This document shows, in pieces, positions 1-9,680 of a DNA stretch of 64,000 nucleotides. The DNA is from Thinopyrum elongatum (taxonomy: Eukaryota > Streptophyta > Magnoliopsida > Poales > Poaceae), in the NCBI GenBank assembly GCA_011799875.1, contig CM022298.1:52528318-52592317 (forward strand). The letters are read 5' to 3'. The position numbers were made by a program, and so were the translations under genes. Each line of letters starts with the position of its first letter. The stretch's first letter is position 1. The notes under the pieces are model-generated. The model was not told the origin of the DNA and ran no database searches. It saw nothing but the letters and a program-made list of their open reading frames with translations.

Positions 1-710
1 ATGGGCAGTAGATCCAACTCATTACCTTGTGTTTTCCTAATATAATGAGGGAGATGTTATTGTCAAAAATTTACAAGTTTGTTGTGCGGGAAAAATCAAT
101 CTCGACCACTGTGACATGTTCATGAAGAATGGCAATGTGGTAAACACATAGAACATATCATCTCCGGTGAAAAACTGGTAATTTATTTATATTACAGATT
201 ACGTAATATAAATACATCTTAATGTTGCAAAATTAATAGATTTCAAGAAGGTGGCTCGAAATCAGTGTGAATCTCAAATTGCTAAGGATGACACCTTGAA
301 TTTTGCATATGTATTTGCAAGAAATTGAAAATCTCAATTGCAAATAGACTATTATTCTCGACATGTGTTTAACATGGAAATAGATACATCATAGAAATAT
401 TCCAGAATACTGCGTACTCAACAGAGAAACAGTACTATAAAGGTACTGAATATACTTTGCAAGAGATTTAAAATCTCAATTGCAAATAGACGTAATTAAT
501 CTCGACACGTGGCAAACGTGAAAATATATTACATCAATTTAGGATCTGAAGTACATCTGTACTCAACAGAAAACAGTGCTAAAATAGTTGTACTGAATTT
601 AACAATCTAAACAGGAATAAAACTACTGCTTGAACTAGTGTTATTTGCTCACATACTGAGCTAGTACTAATGCATCGATCAAGCAAGTACTAGCAAATAA
701 AGAAATCCTG
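1..710. repeat. AT-rich DNA with a diverged tandem duplication
   Basis: No coding region is recognisable. Two diverged units of about 141 bp lie head to tail: 315-455 and 456-600. Each opens with 'TTTGCAAGA', followed by 'AAAATCTCAATTGCAAATAGAC', then a 'CTCGACA(T/C)GTG' block, and ends with 'ACTCAACAGA(G)AAACAGT'. The segment may be interior sequence of the reverse-strand retroelement whose LTR sits at 1710-1942; that is inference only. Confidence 0.45.
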
Positions 711-1686
711 TTGATGCCTACTGTCGGCAGCACATGGGCTCCAGGCCACGTAGGCTCCAGGCCACGTAGGGCAGTCCGGCGCTGGTCAAAGGAGTGGATA
801 AGGAGAGCCAACCGAAGGAAAAAAAAAATCCCAGCGATTCATCCCCAAACTCCCGATAGCACCGAGACGGACATCGCCATGGCCGCATCACAGGCGACGG
901 GAGGAGCTCCCACCACGCCTGTCCTCGTCGGAGGATCCTCCGGGAAGTGGAGTGCCCGGCGCGACGCTGTTGGAGACGCCATTCGCGAGCCCAAGCGCGG
1001 CCGGGCTCCACGCGCCGGCACGGCGGCCTCGGCCGCGGCCGCTTGAAGGCGAAGCCGACGGCGGGATGGAGAGGGTGGCCGGCGTCAGGGACGGTAGGCG
1101 CGGTGCTTCGGCGTCAATAACCCCGTGGTTGGAGGAGCCAGAGGCCAGCGCGTCGCGGGCGGCGACCTCGACGACCGCGGGGGTCGGAGATGGCAGCGGC
1201 GGTGGCGCTGCTTCCTCCACGACCGGCTCGGTCCTGACGTCGAAGTTGTACTGATGCAGGGGGCATACGACCCAGCCGTGTACCGAGCACTAAAACGGCG
1301 GCGGCGGCGCGGCCAGCGCCGGGTCATCCTCGAGCCTTGGTGCTGCCGGACCGGCGAGAAGCCAGGCGGGCACATCGGGCTGCAGAGGCGCAGGTGGCTG
1401 CACAGGCTGGTTCGACGGCCCCGCGCCGTTCCGGTGGTGGCGACGAAGATCCTGGTGGCGCTGGTTTCGACCTCCACGCCGGAAACGGCGAAGGTCGCGC
1501 ACACGACGGTGGAAGCGGCGACGTCCGCCCACACCGTGGCGACAGTGGCGTGTGATGAAGCGGCGGCGACGGCCGGCATCGCGAGCCAGGCGAAGAAAAA
1601 AAACAGGAAACCAGGCATTTTTTCTTCTTCTCACCTTTTGCCTGTTCTTCCGCTTCTTCTCGTCGGAATCGCTCTCGCGAGCAGTG
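711..1686 (-). other. GC-rich leader/gag-like region of a reverse-strand retroelement (unassigned)
   Basis: A sharp GC-rich island (about 820-1600) sits just inside the putative primer-binding site of the LTR at 1710-1942. Several overlapping open frames exist on both strands; none contains a gag, protease or transposase motif that I recognise. They are Ala/Arg/Pro-rich, as expected from base composition alone. A short direct duplication 'GGCTCCAGGCCACGTAG' occurs at about 738-770. Position suggests 5' leader plus the start of gag, possibly in a large non-autonomous derivative. A captured gene fragment is an alternative. No function is proposed. Confidence 0.3.
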
Positions 1687-1709
1687 CTGATAACGTGTTG
1701 CAAGTTGAC
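1687..1709 (-). promoter_or_regulatory. Putative primer-binding site of a Copia-type element
   Basis: Read on the minus strand, the LTR end TACA is followed by a spacer and then 'AACACGTTATCAGCAC', a motif typical of the primer site (internal tRNA-Met match) of one group of grass Copia elements. It sets the orientation: the element extends leftwards. Confidence 0.45.
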
Positions 1710-1942
1710 TGTAAAGGAACGAGAGAGACAATCATCAGAGACAAATGAATCGAAGTATGCTTTATTGATATTGGATTGTACATATATATACAGGGTGAAC
1801 AGTCGCCTCGGAGGGATATGTTGGTTCCTAGAGGCGTCTTTCCAGGGAGCAACCGTCGGAGACGGTTTCCATAAAACGTGGGACACCACCTGCGGCAGGA
1901 GCGGGGATTCCCCTAATAACCATCAAGATTATTATTTTAACA
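1710..1942 (-). mobile_element. 5' LTR of a reverse-strand Copia-like element
   Basis: On the minus strand the block begins TGTTAAAATAAT and ends CCTTTACA, giving TG...CA termini over 233 bp. A TATA-like 'TATATATATGTAC' lies at about 1778-1790, and 'CAATAAAGC' (polyadenylation-like) follows it, so promoter and polyA signals are in the right order. The primer-binding site lies immediately inside. The partner LTR is not in the window, so the element either continues left of base 1 or is truncated. The TSD could not be tested. Confidence 0.5.
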
Positions 1943-1974
1943 CTTGTGATGCCAAGAGATGGTAGGTGTGGATG

Positions 1975-2190
1975 GCCGTTGTTGTAATTCATCGACCAGT
2001 TTTTTTATCGCTTCAAAGTTTATTCCCTCTGTCTAGACATAGCTTCGGTCTTGTATGACTTTTCTCTTTACCCTTGTGATTCTTTGTGTGCGTTCTTTTA
2101 TGTTGGTTGTGTGCATCTTAATCTTGCAGAGGTCGGGTGTATACTCATATTTATATCCCAATAAAATCCAGCCTTTGTAAAAGAAAATGT
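1975..2190 (+). mobile_element. LINE-like 3' tail
   Basis: The segment has the look of a grass non-LTR retrotransposon 3' UTR: 'TTGGTTGTGTGCATC', then 'TGCAGAGGTCGGGTGTATAC', then 'AATAAAATCCAGCCTTTGT'. No ORF or target duplication could be identified. The assignment rests on resemblance of the terminal motif only. Confidence 0.35.
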
Positions 2191-3084
2191 GACCAAATCA
2201 CGAACATATGAAGTGCAGGGCGGCCACCATTAACTTTTTTGTTTGGTAACAAAAAGGTACAAGCTAGTAGAAAAATGTTCGTAATTATTTGACCTTATAA
2301 CCTACGGCTTCACCAACAAGAACACATATCTGAAATCTGGAGTCCATGTTTGAAGTGTTTCATACTCTGTCAAATATAAGACTCATTTTTTATTTAATTT
2401 ACTTTTGAACAGCTGTTTCCAACAAACATATTATGATGAATATGAAGTACCGTGGTAGGTGAAGTGTCAAATAATTGTGTATAACTTATAAATGAAAGGC
2501 ATGATGCTTCCACTTTTCATCCCATATACATATCTAGCACCAATCGATCGAGCAGCCAGTCCATGAAATTTGGTATATTTGACATAGTTACTATTTGTCA
2601 TGCTGGTCTGCATGGCGAGTCATTTAGCAGGAATGGCCACGACTCCATTGGCCGTTGTTGGGAATGTGAGGCATTGGGATCTTTTCTGTATCAATCACTG
2701 GGCATGCTTGGATTCATATTGACGCGAGGTCAAGCATCTTAGAAGAACTAGAGATGATACTTGCACGTTGCAGCGAAAATTGGATGCAGAAATTTGGTGG
2801 TGTGTAACTTTAGTATTCTGATTAGTTGTATTAGAATTGAAACTCAAACACATTTATTTTAATATATTTGATTATTATATAGTTGTAAAAAAATTTAGTA
2901 TGCATGCATGATGCATATTTAGATGGGTATTTTCCCATGCATAGTGGCATAGTGAGTTGGCATAGCTGCATGTTGAGAACATTAAATTTGATGTGGCATG
3001 CATGATGGCATGATGAGTTGATATAGCTGCATGTCAAGATAATTGAGTCAGCAGGGATCAACTATTTAGGTATACAAAATATTG
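2191..3084. other. Unassigned AT-rich spacer
   Basis: No gene seen. At about 2938-3040 a degenerate direct repeat carries 'GGCATAGTGAGTTGGCATAGC' like units ('GCATGATGGCATGATGAG' in the second copy) ending 'AGCTGCATGT'. The stretch near 2740-2790 ('GATGATACTTGCACGTTGC') resembles decayed transposon DNA. Confidence 0.3.
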
Positions 3085-3092
3085 ATTCAGTA

Positions 3093-3419
3093 GGGGAAAA
3101 TTTTGTTTTTGCCACTCTAGATTTTGCCAATTTTCCTTATGCCACTCTAGATTTTGACATTTCACTTTTGCCACTCTTAGTTTTTGACAATTATCACAAT
3201 TGCCATTCCCGTGGCAAAAGCAAAAATTTCAGAGTGGCAATTATGATACATTTCAAAAGCTAAGAGTGGCAAAAATGAAATAAAATTGTTTTGCTTTTGC
3301 CACTGAATGGCGGTTGTGATAATTATCAAAAGTTAAGAGTGGCAAAAGTGAAATGTCAAAATCTAGAATGGCACAACGAAAATTGACAAAATCTAGAGTG
3401 GCAAAAACAAAATTTTCCC
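3093..3419. mobile_element. Foldback MITE with 8-bp target duplication
   Basis: A 327-bp element begins GGGGAAAATTTTGTTTTTGC and ends with the inverted counterpart GCAAAAACAAAATTTTCCC. Both sides carry alternating 'GCCACTCTAGATTTTG' / 'CAAAATCTAGAGTGGC' blocks, so nearly the whole element can fold back. It is flanked by ATTCAGTA at 3085-3092 and 3420-3427, an 8-bp TSD. An 8-bp TSD fits hAT-type or a short Mutator-type duplication; the superfamily is not decided. It has no coding capacity. Confidence 0.85.
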
Positions 3420-3427
3420 ATTCAGTA

Positions 3428-4700
3428 AGGACTGGACCTGCAGTGCACACAACACACTAGTACTACATATGGTGCACCTTGAAGCACTCAACATGCATTG
3501 GGTTATTATTCTATTCGTGTCTACAAGGAGGTAGTTCTAGGTTCCCTACTTTTGAAACATGTGCAACATTAGTGAATGAAATAAGAGCATGTAATTTAAG
3601 TAAGAAAATGCAAGTGAAAAATTGATGTTAGCATGACGATGATGAGAACCGAGGTATAGTGGCTCCGATGGGTGGGTACCTGAATACCGGCAAAGCTGGA
3701 AGTGCCAGAAACGGCTAGTTGGAAAAAACATGTTTTTCTTTATTGGGCGAGTTAGGGCATCTCAAACACTGGCGCAAAAATAGACACGGTATCTGTCCGC
3801 ATCTCCAACGCTGAACCCCAAAGGAGAGAGAGCTCCACGTTGGCACCTTATGCGTCAGTTTTGCCTGGCGGCACTCACGTGCAAGTTTGCTTTAGCCGGC
3901 CCATTTAGCACAATCGATCGCTCAATATAAAAAAAAACTTGCTCGGGCATGAGTTGACCATTGAACCTTTGACTACTCATAGTTGGCCGTTGGCTACATA
4001 AAATTTGGAAAAAGTTTATCAATTTAAAAAAAATCATGAATTTGAAAAAGTTTACGGGAAAAATCATCTATTTCAAAAAAATATCTTGAATTTGAAATAA
4101 TTCATTGATTTAAAAAAATCATTGGTTTGAAAAAGTCATCCATTTTGAAAAGAAAAGTTCACGAATTTGAAAAAAGTTCAGCCTTTTGAAAAAGAATTCT
4201 TGAATTAGAAAAAAGTTCATCAATTTTGAAAGAAAGTTCATGATTTTGGAAAAAGTTCATGGATTTTGGAAAAAAAACAGTTCACTAAAGAAGTTGCAAA
4301 AAACTGAAAATAGTTCATTTACGTGCAAAAAGTTGATGAAATTTGAAAAAAGCTCGTGGATTTGAAAAAAGTTCATGAAATTTTAAAAAAGGTTCATGCA
4401 TTTAATAAAAAAAATATAAAGAAACGAGTAAAAACCGGCCAAAGAAAAACGAAAACCAGAGTCCTCTTTTTTACTGCTACAAGTTGACGCATAACAAAGA
4501 AGAAAAAACTGATTATTGCTGTTATTGCGGTTATTGCGGTTAGTACTGACTCATGAGGTCCAGAGATCGAATCCCATGAAGCACATGTTTTGAAGCTTGA
4601 GGAAATGAAAAAAAAACGTAAATGGGCCAATCCCAGGCCGAAGGGGGATGTGCGCTAATTTGTAGAATAACTTCTAACCAGCGCCACGGGCGCCAAATAG
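3428..4700. repeat. Unassigned DNA with 'GTTCATGAATTTGAAAA' degenerate array
   Basis: From about 3990 to 4420 a purine-rich degenerate array repeats units like 'TTGAAAAAAGTTCATGAA'. The flanks include 'AGGGCATCTCAAACACTGGC', common near Triticeae transposons. No reading frame is convincing. A B-box-like 'GATCGAATCCC' at about 4566 has no tRNA cloverleaf around it. Confidence 0.45.
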
Positions 4701-4713
4701 GAAATGGGCAAAA

Positions 4714-5351
4714 ATGGACCCTCTCTGGAGCCCCTCAAGGATCAGTTTTGGTGGCCTGAGAGCACGTCATTTGGCGCGCTCTCAGCCACCACCATGTTGC
4801 ATGTGTTGGCGCTCCCTCGGAATTTTGTTTTTTTACGCGTTTTTGGGTTTTAGATGGTTTTTCCCAATTTTTTCGGCTTTTCGGGTTTTGCATGGTTTTT
4901 CCTATGTTTCGAACACAAAAAATTTAAAAAAAAATTACGCGGAGAAACACATTTTTTTTCTTCTGTGAGAGGCACAGATCTGCTTCTCGTGGAGGCACAA
5001 ATTTGCTTTCGTGAGGGGCACGACTATGCCTCTCAGGAAGGACAAAAATGTGTTTTTTTCTTTCTCAAGAGGCACAGATTTGCTTTCCGTACAGGCAAAA
5101 GTTTTCTTTCGCGAGGAAAGAGGAAAAACATTTTTTTCTTCTGCGAGAGGCACATATTTGCTTCTCGTCGGTTGTGCCTCTCAGAAAAAGAAAAAACCTG
5201 TTTTTTCTACCGCAAGATGCACAGATTTCCTTCTTGTGGAGGCATGTTTGCTTCCACGAGAGGCACAACTGTGCCTCACGGAAAGGGAAAAGCGTGTTTT
5301 TTCTTCCGTGAGAGACACAGATTTGCTTTCGTGGAGGCACATGTTTGCTTC
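4714..5351. repeat. Degenerate tandem repeat field ('GAGGCACAGATTTGCTTC' units), left part
   Basis: From about 4960 units of roughly 50-100 bp alternate 'GAGAGGCACAGATTTGCTT' with 'GTGGAGGCACA' and 'AAAGGGAAAAACGTG'-like spacers. The periodicity opens overlapping frames on both strands, but their peptides are repeats of the DNA unit, so I do not call genes. The field is split by the solo LTR 5352-9579 and resumes at 9580 with the same units, showing that it predates the LTR. Confidence 0.6.
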
Positions 5352-5388
5352 TGTGAGAACTAATCCCGGGGTGGTTTTGATAATTCAT

Positions 5389-5391
<3 letters not shown>

Positions 5392-5461
<70 letters not shown>
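5392..5461. repeat. (AT)n microsatellite
   Basis: About 70 bp of uninterrupted alternating AT inside the solo LTR, about 40 bp from its left end. Such tracts expand easily and will be length-polymorphic. Confidence 0.97.
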
Positions 5462-5463
<2 letters not shown>

Positions 5464-6047
5464 CAATTAGGTATGGCAATGAGATGTGAATGTGAACCCC
5501 TCAAATGCAAAGGATAAAGCATTGGCAAAAGCTCTAAGACTCTATAGTTTTGGTTAAGTGATCAAAGATCACATTGAGTCTATAGGAAAGCCAACACTAT
5601 TACATTTGCTCAAGTGCTTGGAGATACTTCTCCAAAAACCCTTAACCACACTCTTACATTTCTATCTGTCCAAAACACTAAAGTCAATCTCGCCCCCCCC
5701 CCCGATACACATCTTCCCGGGCCCACCGAGATACACTTGATAGAGCCACTGCCTAAACCCTAACGACTCGGTCTCACCGAGATGGCATTTGGTCCCACCG
5801 AAGTGTGTGTGCCAACCTTCTGTAACCAATCGACTTCATCTCGGAATTTCCGAGTGAAATCGATTGGTGTCACCGAAGCGTGGAAAGTGCTTAGGTCATC
5901 ACTCATCCATCTCACCGAGTGGTTTCATCCGGTCTCACCGAAATGCCTAAAGTTCAAACCTTTTGCACTGGTCGGTCTCACCAAGTAGTTTTTCACCCGG
6001 TCCCACCAAGTTGTGCATAAAGGTGTGTAACGGTTAAATTGTTGGTG

Positions 6048-6062
6048 ATGGCTATAAATACC
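6048..6062 (+). promoter_or_regulatory. TATA-like box of the solo LTR
   Basis: 'GGCTATAAATACCCC' precedes a leader-like stretch. The same motif is conserved in the second family copy at about 61887-61901. Confidence 0.55.
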
Positions 6063-7773
6063 CCACCCACACCACCTACTCTCAGAGAGGGCAATCGGGA
6101 CAAAATTACCACTTCCCATATCCATTTTCTGAGAGAGAACCACCTATACTTGTGTTGAAATAAAGGAGATTTCACTCCAACATTTGATCCTTGATTTCAA
6201 GCCCCCTCAAGTCTCTTTCCACTCCAATCCTTCTCCTACTACCATGCCAAATCTATGAAAGAGTGATTGAGTGTTAAGGAGACTATCTTGTGAAGCACAA
6301 AAGCAAGGAATTCATCATCAACAAAAACATCTACTCCCTCCATTCCCTTATACAAGGCCACCATGAAAAATACTTTTTGCATCTATACAAGGCCACTGAC
6401 AGTAATCGAGGCAAAAAATTAATGATATTTCCTCGTACTACCAACTTGTTTAATACTTGCATGCATGTAGTCATATTGACACTGTGCTACTTCTGAAAGA
6501 ACATGTGGTGCCCCCATGTGTGGTTTTGGTAATTAATGACATTCTCTATGGACTAATGGTTGCATTGAGTTATATTTGAAGGATTTGTCCATAGGCATTT
6601 CTTGAAGTCCATGTGTTGGTTTCAAGGAGTTTATGAGTTGACCAAGGTGCTATTAAGGAGTTATCCAAAGATTGGTCATGTGAGTGTTGAGATTATTGCA
6701 AGCATGTCTTGAAGAATAAGATTGTGTGATCATTCATGTTTACCTTCAAGACATCATCCACATGAAGAGAGTTGGAAAGATTCAAGGTTGATCAAGACTA
6801 AGTCAAGAGTGAATCAAGTTGATCAACTCACAAAGCGTAGAAGATGTACTGAGAGGGATCAAGTGATCCCATGGTATGGTAAGCATTGTCCATTACGCTT
6901 TGTGTACTAACCCATGGTCTACGTGAGAGTTCTATGTGGGGTTAGGTATATTTCCATGGGCTTGTGTCAAGAGGAAGATACCATAGAACCCATGGAGAGG
7001 ATGGCATCAAGTGGTGATCGTCATCAAAATTGCGGTGTGCAAGTTCAAGTGGAGCATGACGAAGAGATCAAGTGCTTGAAGCTTGCCGTCCATTGTGGTG
7101 ACAATGGACTTGTGAAGATGTGCCGAAGAGTGGCTCACCCATAGTGGAGTATGGGGGAGCAATCAACTAGTCTTCATCGAGCCAACACAATCAAGAAAGG
7201 TGGTCCATCTTGAGGAGGACAAGATCGTCATCATCTAGCTCAAGTGGACTTTGTGCAAGGCAAAGGTTTGCCCTTGATAGGTTTTCTATTTTACCGGTCT
7301 CATGGTGGTAGTTGGGAGACCGGGTTTATAGGATCGATTGTCGTACTATCAAGGGGGGCTCTCGATGAGTAGCTTGATTGTATCGTTCGTAGAGAGCTCA
7401 AACCATTGCATCCTTGCATCATCTTTATTGGGTCTTGTTTGGTTCTTCTCCTTGTGAGATTTGGAGCTTATGGTCATCTTGATGACAAGCTCGATTTCAT
7501 CGAAAACGGAGTTCACATGCATCTTCTATGATGTTTTCGATGTTGGTGGTTATGCCGGTTCTTCTCTGTTGGAGGTTTAACTCCTCTATTTGTTAGGCAT
7601 ACCTCCCCTGCCTCTTCTTACTATAACCAGTCACTGTTGGATGCTACTTGTCGTCTTCTATCCAACAAGCTTGAGTTTACTCAATTCGGAGCTCATTTGC
7701 AGAAGTTGTGGCAGTTCTGGTTTTCCTTGGGGTTTACTTGTTTTCGTGGTAGTGGCATAAGGAAGGCACCAGT

Positions 7774-8095
7774 GCTAGTACCGCTGGGCCGGAGCGGCAG
7801 TACCGCGTATCGCCACAAGCGGTAGTACTGCTGTCTCACAGCGGTAGTACCGCCCATGGCCATAAGCGGTAGTATGGCTCTGGTTCCGCGCTGGTACCGC
7901 CTCGACTCGAGACATGGTTTTCTCGTGTCGGGTTCAGCGGCAGTAGAAGCGGTAGTACCGCGGCTACCACCGCTGCTAGTGCCGCCCGGGCCCTCACTCC
8001 CATGTCCTTTCTCTCTCTTTGGCCCCTGCTCTCTGTCTCTGCGGCAGAACCGCTGGGGCTCGCGGTAGTACCGCTGCTGCCAGCGGTAGTACCTC
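7774..8095. repeat. Dispersed palindromic GCGGTAGTACCGC units
   Basis: Inside the nested solo LTR the self-complementary core GCGGTAGTACCGC and close variants (AGCGGTAGTACTGC, GCGGTAGTACCTC) occur about eight times over 320 bp. The spacing is irregular. The array lies just upstream of a 'CTATAAAAGGGGG' TATA-like sequence at 8141-8153, so it occupies a promoter-proximal position. Confidence 0.8.
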
Positions 8096-8138
8096 TCTGT
8101 GCGGGCTGAAGTGGGGATAACGGTTGGATTTTCCCCAC

Positions 8139-8155
8139 CTATAAAAGGGGGCCTT
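8139..8155 (+). promoter_or_regulatory. TATA-like box of the nested solo LTR
   Basis: 'ACCTATAAAAGGGGGCC' follows the palindromic array and precedes a C/T-rich leader. It is a plausible start-site element for the LTR promoter. Confidence 0.55.
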
Positions 8156-9579
8156 CTTCCCCATTGAACCTTATCCTTTGAGCTCGTGTTCTTCCCCCAT
8201 TGTTGACCTTCTTCGAGCTTGCTATCTCTCAATCCCTCCATGGATTCTTGCTAGTTTTTGGGGGAAAAGAGAGAGGAGATCTAGATCCACATTTCCACCA
8301 ATCACTTTCTCCTCTATGTGAGGGGAACCCCTTGGATCTAGATCTTGGAATTATTGGTGTTCTCCTTCTTGTTCTTCCTCTCATTTTCCTCCCTAGCATT
8401 AGTTGCTTTGGTGGGATTTGGGAGAGAAGGACTTGGGCACTCCGTGTGCCCTTGCCATTGCATTTGGTGCATCGGTTTGAGTTCTCCACGGTGATACGTG
8501 GAAGTTACAAGTTGATAAGCTTATTAATCGTGGGTGCTTGGTACCCTTGAGCTTGTTCCTCTTGGGTGCTTGGGCGCCCTAGACGGTTGGTGGTGTTCGG
8601 AGCTCAATCGTTGTGGTGTAAAGCTCCGGGCAAGCGTCGGGTCTCCAATTAGGTTGTGGAGATCACCCCGAGCAATTTGACGGGTTCCGGTGACCGCCCC
8701 CAAGGGTTGCCAAAGTGTACGGGTTCGGTGACAAATTAACCGCTAGGTTTATTCCGCATTTGTTCAAGCCTAAACCGTAATTACTTTAAAGCGCCTATTC
8801 ACCCCCTATTAACCACTAGGTTTATTCCGCATTTGTTCAAGCCTAAACCGTAATTATTTTAAAGCACCTATTCACCCCCCCTCTAGGCGACATCCACAAT
8901 CTTTCAACTTCCTTCCCATTTCTTCATTGCATGCATGCCGACATATTAATGATCCCGGTTAACGAAAAGAAAAGTTGGCTTGCAAAGTCGTCATTAAATT
9001 TTACCTTGGTACCTGTAATTTGAGTTTGTGGCCTTGTATAAGGGAATGGAGGGAGTATTACCTTTTGGAGAGTGGTGTCTCCTAGATTGGTCAGGTGTCA
9101 CTTGGGAGCCTCCAAATCTTGTGGAGTTGAACCAAGGACTTTGTAAGGGCAATGAGATCGCCTACTTCGTGAAGATCTACCCAGAGTGAGACTAGTCCTT
9201 CGTGGACGGAAGCCATGATGGCATATACAAGGTTGCTTCCTCGTGGAACCTTTATGGGTAAAGCCCTCCCTGAACTCGCGCAACCGTTACCCTCCGTCGA
9301 TTGAAGTCTCCATCAACATGGACATATGATAGCACCACCTATCAAAACCACGCCAAAAATCAGTGTGTCTTTATTGCGTTCGATTTCTCCTATCCCTCCT
9401 TTTACGTTCATATGCAAAGTTGTTACTTTCCGCTGCCTACTATCTAGAGCATGTGTAGGATGTTGCTTGACTTGTGTGAATTGCATAAATTTTCCAAGAA
9501 CTAAAATTGGGAAAATGATAGATTTTATTTGGTTAAGTAGTCAAATCACCTCCACAGTAGACCTACTTACGATCCTACA

Positions 9580-9680
9580 GAGGCATAGTTGTGCCTCACC
9601 GAAAGGGAAACACATTACTTTTACTTAAGCGAGAGGCACAAATTTGCTTCCACGAGAGGCACACTCGGAAAGGGAAAAAA
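9580..9680. repeat. Repeat field, right part (resumes after solo LTR)
   Basis: 'GAGGCATAGTTGTGCCTCACC', 'GAGAGGCACAAATTTGCTTCC' and 'ACGAGAGGCACAC' continue the units left of the solo LTR. This confirms that 5352-9579 is an insertion in the field. Confidence 0.65.

Larger units (their letters stand above)
6494..8906 (+). mobile_element. Nested solo LTR with TSD ACTTC
   Basis: A 2413-bp insertion begins TGAAAGAACATG and ends CACAATCTTTCA, so the ends are TG...CA with a 6-bp inverted terminal match (TGAAAG/CTTTCA). It is flanked by ACTTC at 6489-6493 and 8907-8911. The related fragment at 62321-62340 reads straight through (GTGCTACTTCCTTCCC), giving the empty site and proving the insertion. 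There is no coding capacity and no second LTR, so this is a solo LTR of a long-LTR family. A near-duplicate 'CCTAAACCGTAATTA' segment recurs at about 8768-8795 and 8838-8865. Confidence 0.85.
5352..9579 (+). mobile_element. Solo LTR (about 1.8 kb without nested insert), unnamed Triticeae family
   Basis: The block starts TGTGAGAACTAATCCCGGGG and ends CTTACGATCCTACA (TG...CA). The inside has many 'GGTCTCACCGAGA' units (5770-6000), a TATA-like 'GGCTATAAATACCCC' at about 6048-6062, and downstream sequence matching the fragment at 61866-62626. No internal domain follows, so it is a solo LTR. Flanking 5-mers differ (GCTTC versus GAGGC), so the left boundary may be off by a few bases or the TSD has eroded. 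A second LTR (6494-8906) is nested in it; net length is about 1810 bp. Confidence 0.65.

Noticed and set aside
4540..4585. tRNA or SINE signal (GATCGAATCCC, B-box-like)
   Set aside because: No A box at the right distance, no acceptor stem and no cloverleaf could be formed.
5065..5466. ORF with a run of Ile-Tyr repeats
   Set aside because: It is the (AT)n microsatellite read through from the repeat field.
7693..8241. 182-codon minus-strand ORF
   Set aside because: It lies inside a solo LTR, is built on the palindromic GCGGTAGTACCGC units, and runs against the LTR's apparent direction of transcription.
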